From Cyclobacteriaceae bacterium (GTDB lineage: Bacteria > Bacteroidota > Bacteroidia > Cytophagales > Cyclobacteriaceae), in the NCBI GenBank assembly GCA_013140395.1, contig JABFSY010000404.1:1-6725 (forward strand): a DNA stretch of 6,725 bases. Reading direction: 5' to 3'. Under the pieces are notes generated by a model that did no database searches, had not been told where the DNA came from, and saw only the letters and a program-made list of their open reading frames with translations. The position numbers and the translations under genes were made by a program. Each line of letters begins with the position of its first letter. Position 1 is the first letter of the stretch. This document shows positions 5,504 to 6,725 of the stretch, one piece after another.

Positions 5504-6148
5504 ATGAAAAGGAGAATTTTCACGTTGCTCATCACAGCTATTTGTATGAATCTATGTGTCGCTCAAGATGAAATGCAAAAAATGAAAAATGATATTGGCT
5601 TCAACACCAATATTGTTTTAAATGGCATCTTGAATTCATCCGGTGGCCCATTCGTATTCATGTACAAGCGTCAATTAGATGATAACAAAGCCCTTCGATA
5701 TGGATTATCGCTAAATATAAGACTGAGTTCACCTTCGGGAACTTTGGTTAATGGCTCAGACCAAAGCTCTTATATTGCGAATCCAAGCTTTGGTAAAGAA
5801 TGGCAGTCTACGCTGTCAAAAAGATGGATTTGGTATAGAGGAATGGATATCAGAGGTACGATTTATCAAAATAGATATTCCTTCTATTCAAACAGTAGCT
5901 TAGCCAATGAACAAGAAAGACTCGAGTACGGCATTTCGTTCGCCCCGCTTATCGGGGTTAGGTTCGCAATTACCAGTAGGTTGTATGCCGCCACAGAAGC
6001 CAATTTCAACATTGGATATAATTTTGAAAAGATCACAAGTAAATCTTTCGTGAATGGCAATCAAACATCCTCAGAAAAATTCTCAAATAATCTATTTAAT
6101 GTGGGAACAGCCTCTGCCTTCGGCATATTTCTTTTCTATAGATTCTAA
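5504..6148 (+). CDS. Secreted protein of unknown function, probable small outer-membrane beta-barrel
   Basis: A 214-residue protein I cannot assign to a named family. It starts with a basic MKRR followed by a hydrophobic stretch and a likely signal peptidase I site after Ala20 (CVA, then QDEMQ). The mature part alternates polar and aromatic/hydrophobic residues in short strands rich in Tyr, Phe, Ser and Asn, for example YGLSLNIRLSS, WYRGMDIRGTIYQNRYSF, LEYGISFAPLIGVRFAI and RLYAATEANFNIGYNF. It ends in FGIFLFYRF with a terminal Phe, as expected for a barrel inserted by the BAM complex. About eight strands would fit, but no topology program was run. The ATG follows an A-rich leader with a run of eight A (5489-5496), common for Bacteroidota genes, and no Shine-Dalgarno. 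It lies 65 bp after the thioesterase gene. Membrane barrel is inference; secretion is well supported. Confidence 0.85.
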   Translation: MKRRIFTLLITAICMNLCVAQDEMQKMKNDIGFNTNIVLNGILNSSGGPFVFMYKRQLDDNKALRYGLSLNIRLSSPSGTLVNGSDQSSYIANPSFGKEWQSTLSKRWIWYRGMDIRGTIYQNRYSFYSNSSLANEQERLEYGISFAPLIGVRFAITSRLYAATEANFNIGYNFEKITSKSFVNGNQTSSEKFSNNLFNVGTASAFGIFLFYRF

Positions 6149-6165
6149 GTTCTCCCTATTGTAAA

Positions 6166-6174
6166 TATACTTTG
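6166..6174 (+). promoter_or_regulatory. Possible -7 element for the M24 peptidase gene
   Basis: TATACTTTG lies 29 bp before the ATG at 6204 and resembles TAnnTTTG with one base too many or too few in the spacer. I found no clear TTTG -33 element at the right distance. No strong terminator separates it from the preceding gene, so cotranscription is also possible. Confidence 0.25.
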
Positions 6175-6203
6175 GGGGCCATATATTGACGATAAATCAA
6201 ATT

Positions 6204-6725
6204 ATGCCCATGCAAAAAGTTGTAGCTTTAATCTTAGTTCTTTTTTTTAATTCAGCGTTCGCCCAATACCCACTCATTCTCACACAGCGAGAACAAGCTA
6301 AAGTGATTGACGAACTGCTAGAAGATCGTTTGCGCACCGTGCTTCCCAGCATTATGCGAAGAGAGGGCTTTGATATGTGGGTGATCATATCAAGAGAGTA
6401 CAATGAAGATCCAATTATACGGACCATGCTTCCTGCCACCTGGTTTGCAGCTCGTAGAACCACCATGTTGGTAATTTATGATAAAGGGAAAGACGCCAGA
6501 GGGAATGATCTGGGTCTTGAATACTTAGCCGTAGCTCGTTACGATGTTGGCAAAATGTTTAGACGCGCTTGGGTTCCGGACCATCAGCCGGATCAATGGG
6601 GCCAACTCGCCAAGATTGTAGAAGAAAGTAATCCGAAAAAGATAGGTGTCAACAAGGCGCCCTCGTGGGGTCATGCCGATGGGTTGACTGCGAACGACTA
6701 TGACCAATTTCTGACCGCTTTGCCC
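6204..6725 (+). CDS. Exported M24-family metallopeptidase (Xaa-Pro dipeptidase-like), partial, C-terminus outside window
   Basis: The first 174 codons of a gene still open at the right edge. The protein begins with a signal peptide whose hydrophobic core is followed by a likely cleavage after Ala20 (SAFA, then QYPLIL), so it is exported to the periplasm or cell surface. The rest matches the non-catalytic, creatinase-type N-terminal domain of Bacteroidota M24 peptidases. Marks are LPSIMRREGFDMWVIISREY, the NEDPIIRTMLPATWFAARRTT stretch, LAVARYDVG, the PDQWGQLAKIVEESNPKKIG region and ADGLTANDY. The metal-binding Asp, Asp, His, Glu, Glu residues of the C-terminal pita-bread domain lie beyond the window, so activity cannot be confirmed. 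Two in-frame ATGs (6204 and 6210) are possible starts; both keep the signal peptide. The likely role is hydrolysis of proline-containing peptides during protein or peptide degradation outside the cytoplasm. The family call rests on recalled sequence patterns. Confidence 0.82.
   Translation, partial: MPMQKVVALILVLFFNSAFAQYPLILTQREQAKVIDELLEDRLRTVLPSIMRREGFDMWVIISREYNEDPIIRTMLPATWFAARRTTMLVIYDKGKDARGNDLGLEYLAVARYDVGKMFRRAWVPDHQPDQWGQLAKIVEESNPKKIGVNKAPSWGHADGLTANDYDQFLTALP

Noticed and set aside
6241..6248. Run of eight T in the M24 signal peptide as a phase-variation tract
   Set aside because: Short for slippage-driven switching, and it encodes normal Leu-Phe-Phe codons of a hydrophobic core; no further sign of phase variation.
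6197..6466. Minus-strand open frame of 89 codons near the right end
   Set aside because: It is antisense to the M24 peptidase gene, whose signal peptide and domain are clear; a shadow frame.
1..6725. Defence system, mobile element, CRISPR array or biosynthetic cluster
   Set aside because: No transposase, integrase, nuclease-helicase pair, spacer array, tRNA-associated attachment site or synthase domain is seen in any frame; the gene content is ordinary.

Overview
The window looks like chromosomal DNA from a member of the Bacteroidota, most likely a Cytophagales-type marine or soil bacterium. The grounds are a DUF3667 protein (a family largely confined to this phylum), an RNase HII of the DEVGRGCLAGP type, A-rich leaders without clear Shine-Dalgarno sequences, moderate GC, and a good match to the Bacteroidota -7 promoter box TAnnTTTG. 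The assignment is inference from these traits; no 16S rRNA or other decisive marker is present.

Left half (1-2790), all on the minus strand: rnhB (RNase HII) is followed after 8 bp by a DUF3667 membrane protein with a zinc ribbon, and after a further 1 bp by an NRDE/TANGO2-family protein. These three probably form one transcript starting at a promoter near 2811-2840. After a 154-bp gap comes the 5' part of a MacB/LolD-type ABC transporter ATPase that runs off the left edge.

Right half (2886-6725), all on the plus strand: a Nudix hydrolase of the ADP-ribose pyrophosphatase type, a NorM-type MATE cation-coupled efflux pump, a hotdog-fold acyl-CoA thioesterase, a small secreted protein that is probably an outer-membrane beta-barrel, and the N-terminal part of an exported M24-family (Xaa-Pro dipeptidase-like) peptidase that runs off the right edge. 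The two halves diverge from a short intergenic region (2791-2885) in which the two candidate promoters appear to overlap.

The genes are mostly housekeeping and envelope functions: removal of ribonucleotides from DNA, nucleotide-sugar clean-up, efflux, acyl-CoA hydrolysis, and secreted envelope proteins. I see no phage, transposase, CRISPR, toxin-antitoxin or biosynthetic cluster, and no convincing new multi-gene system. The most unusual non-coding structure is a 57-bp array of eight heptamers between the Nudix and MATE genes: four AGTCNAT-like units followed by four in the reverse orientation, giving an imperfect 54-bp palindrome centred on CCATGG. It is the best candidate for something dispersed in the genome and worth following up.
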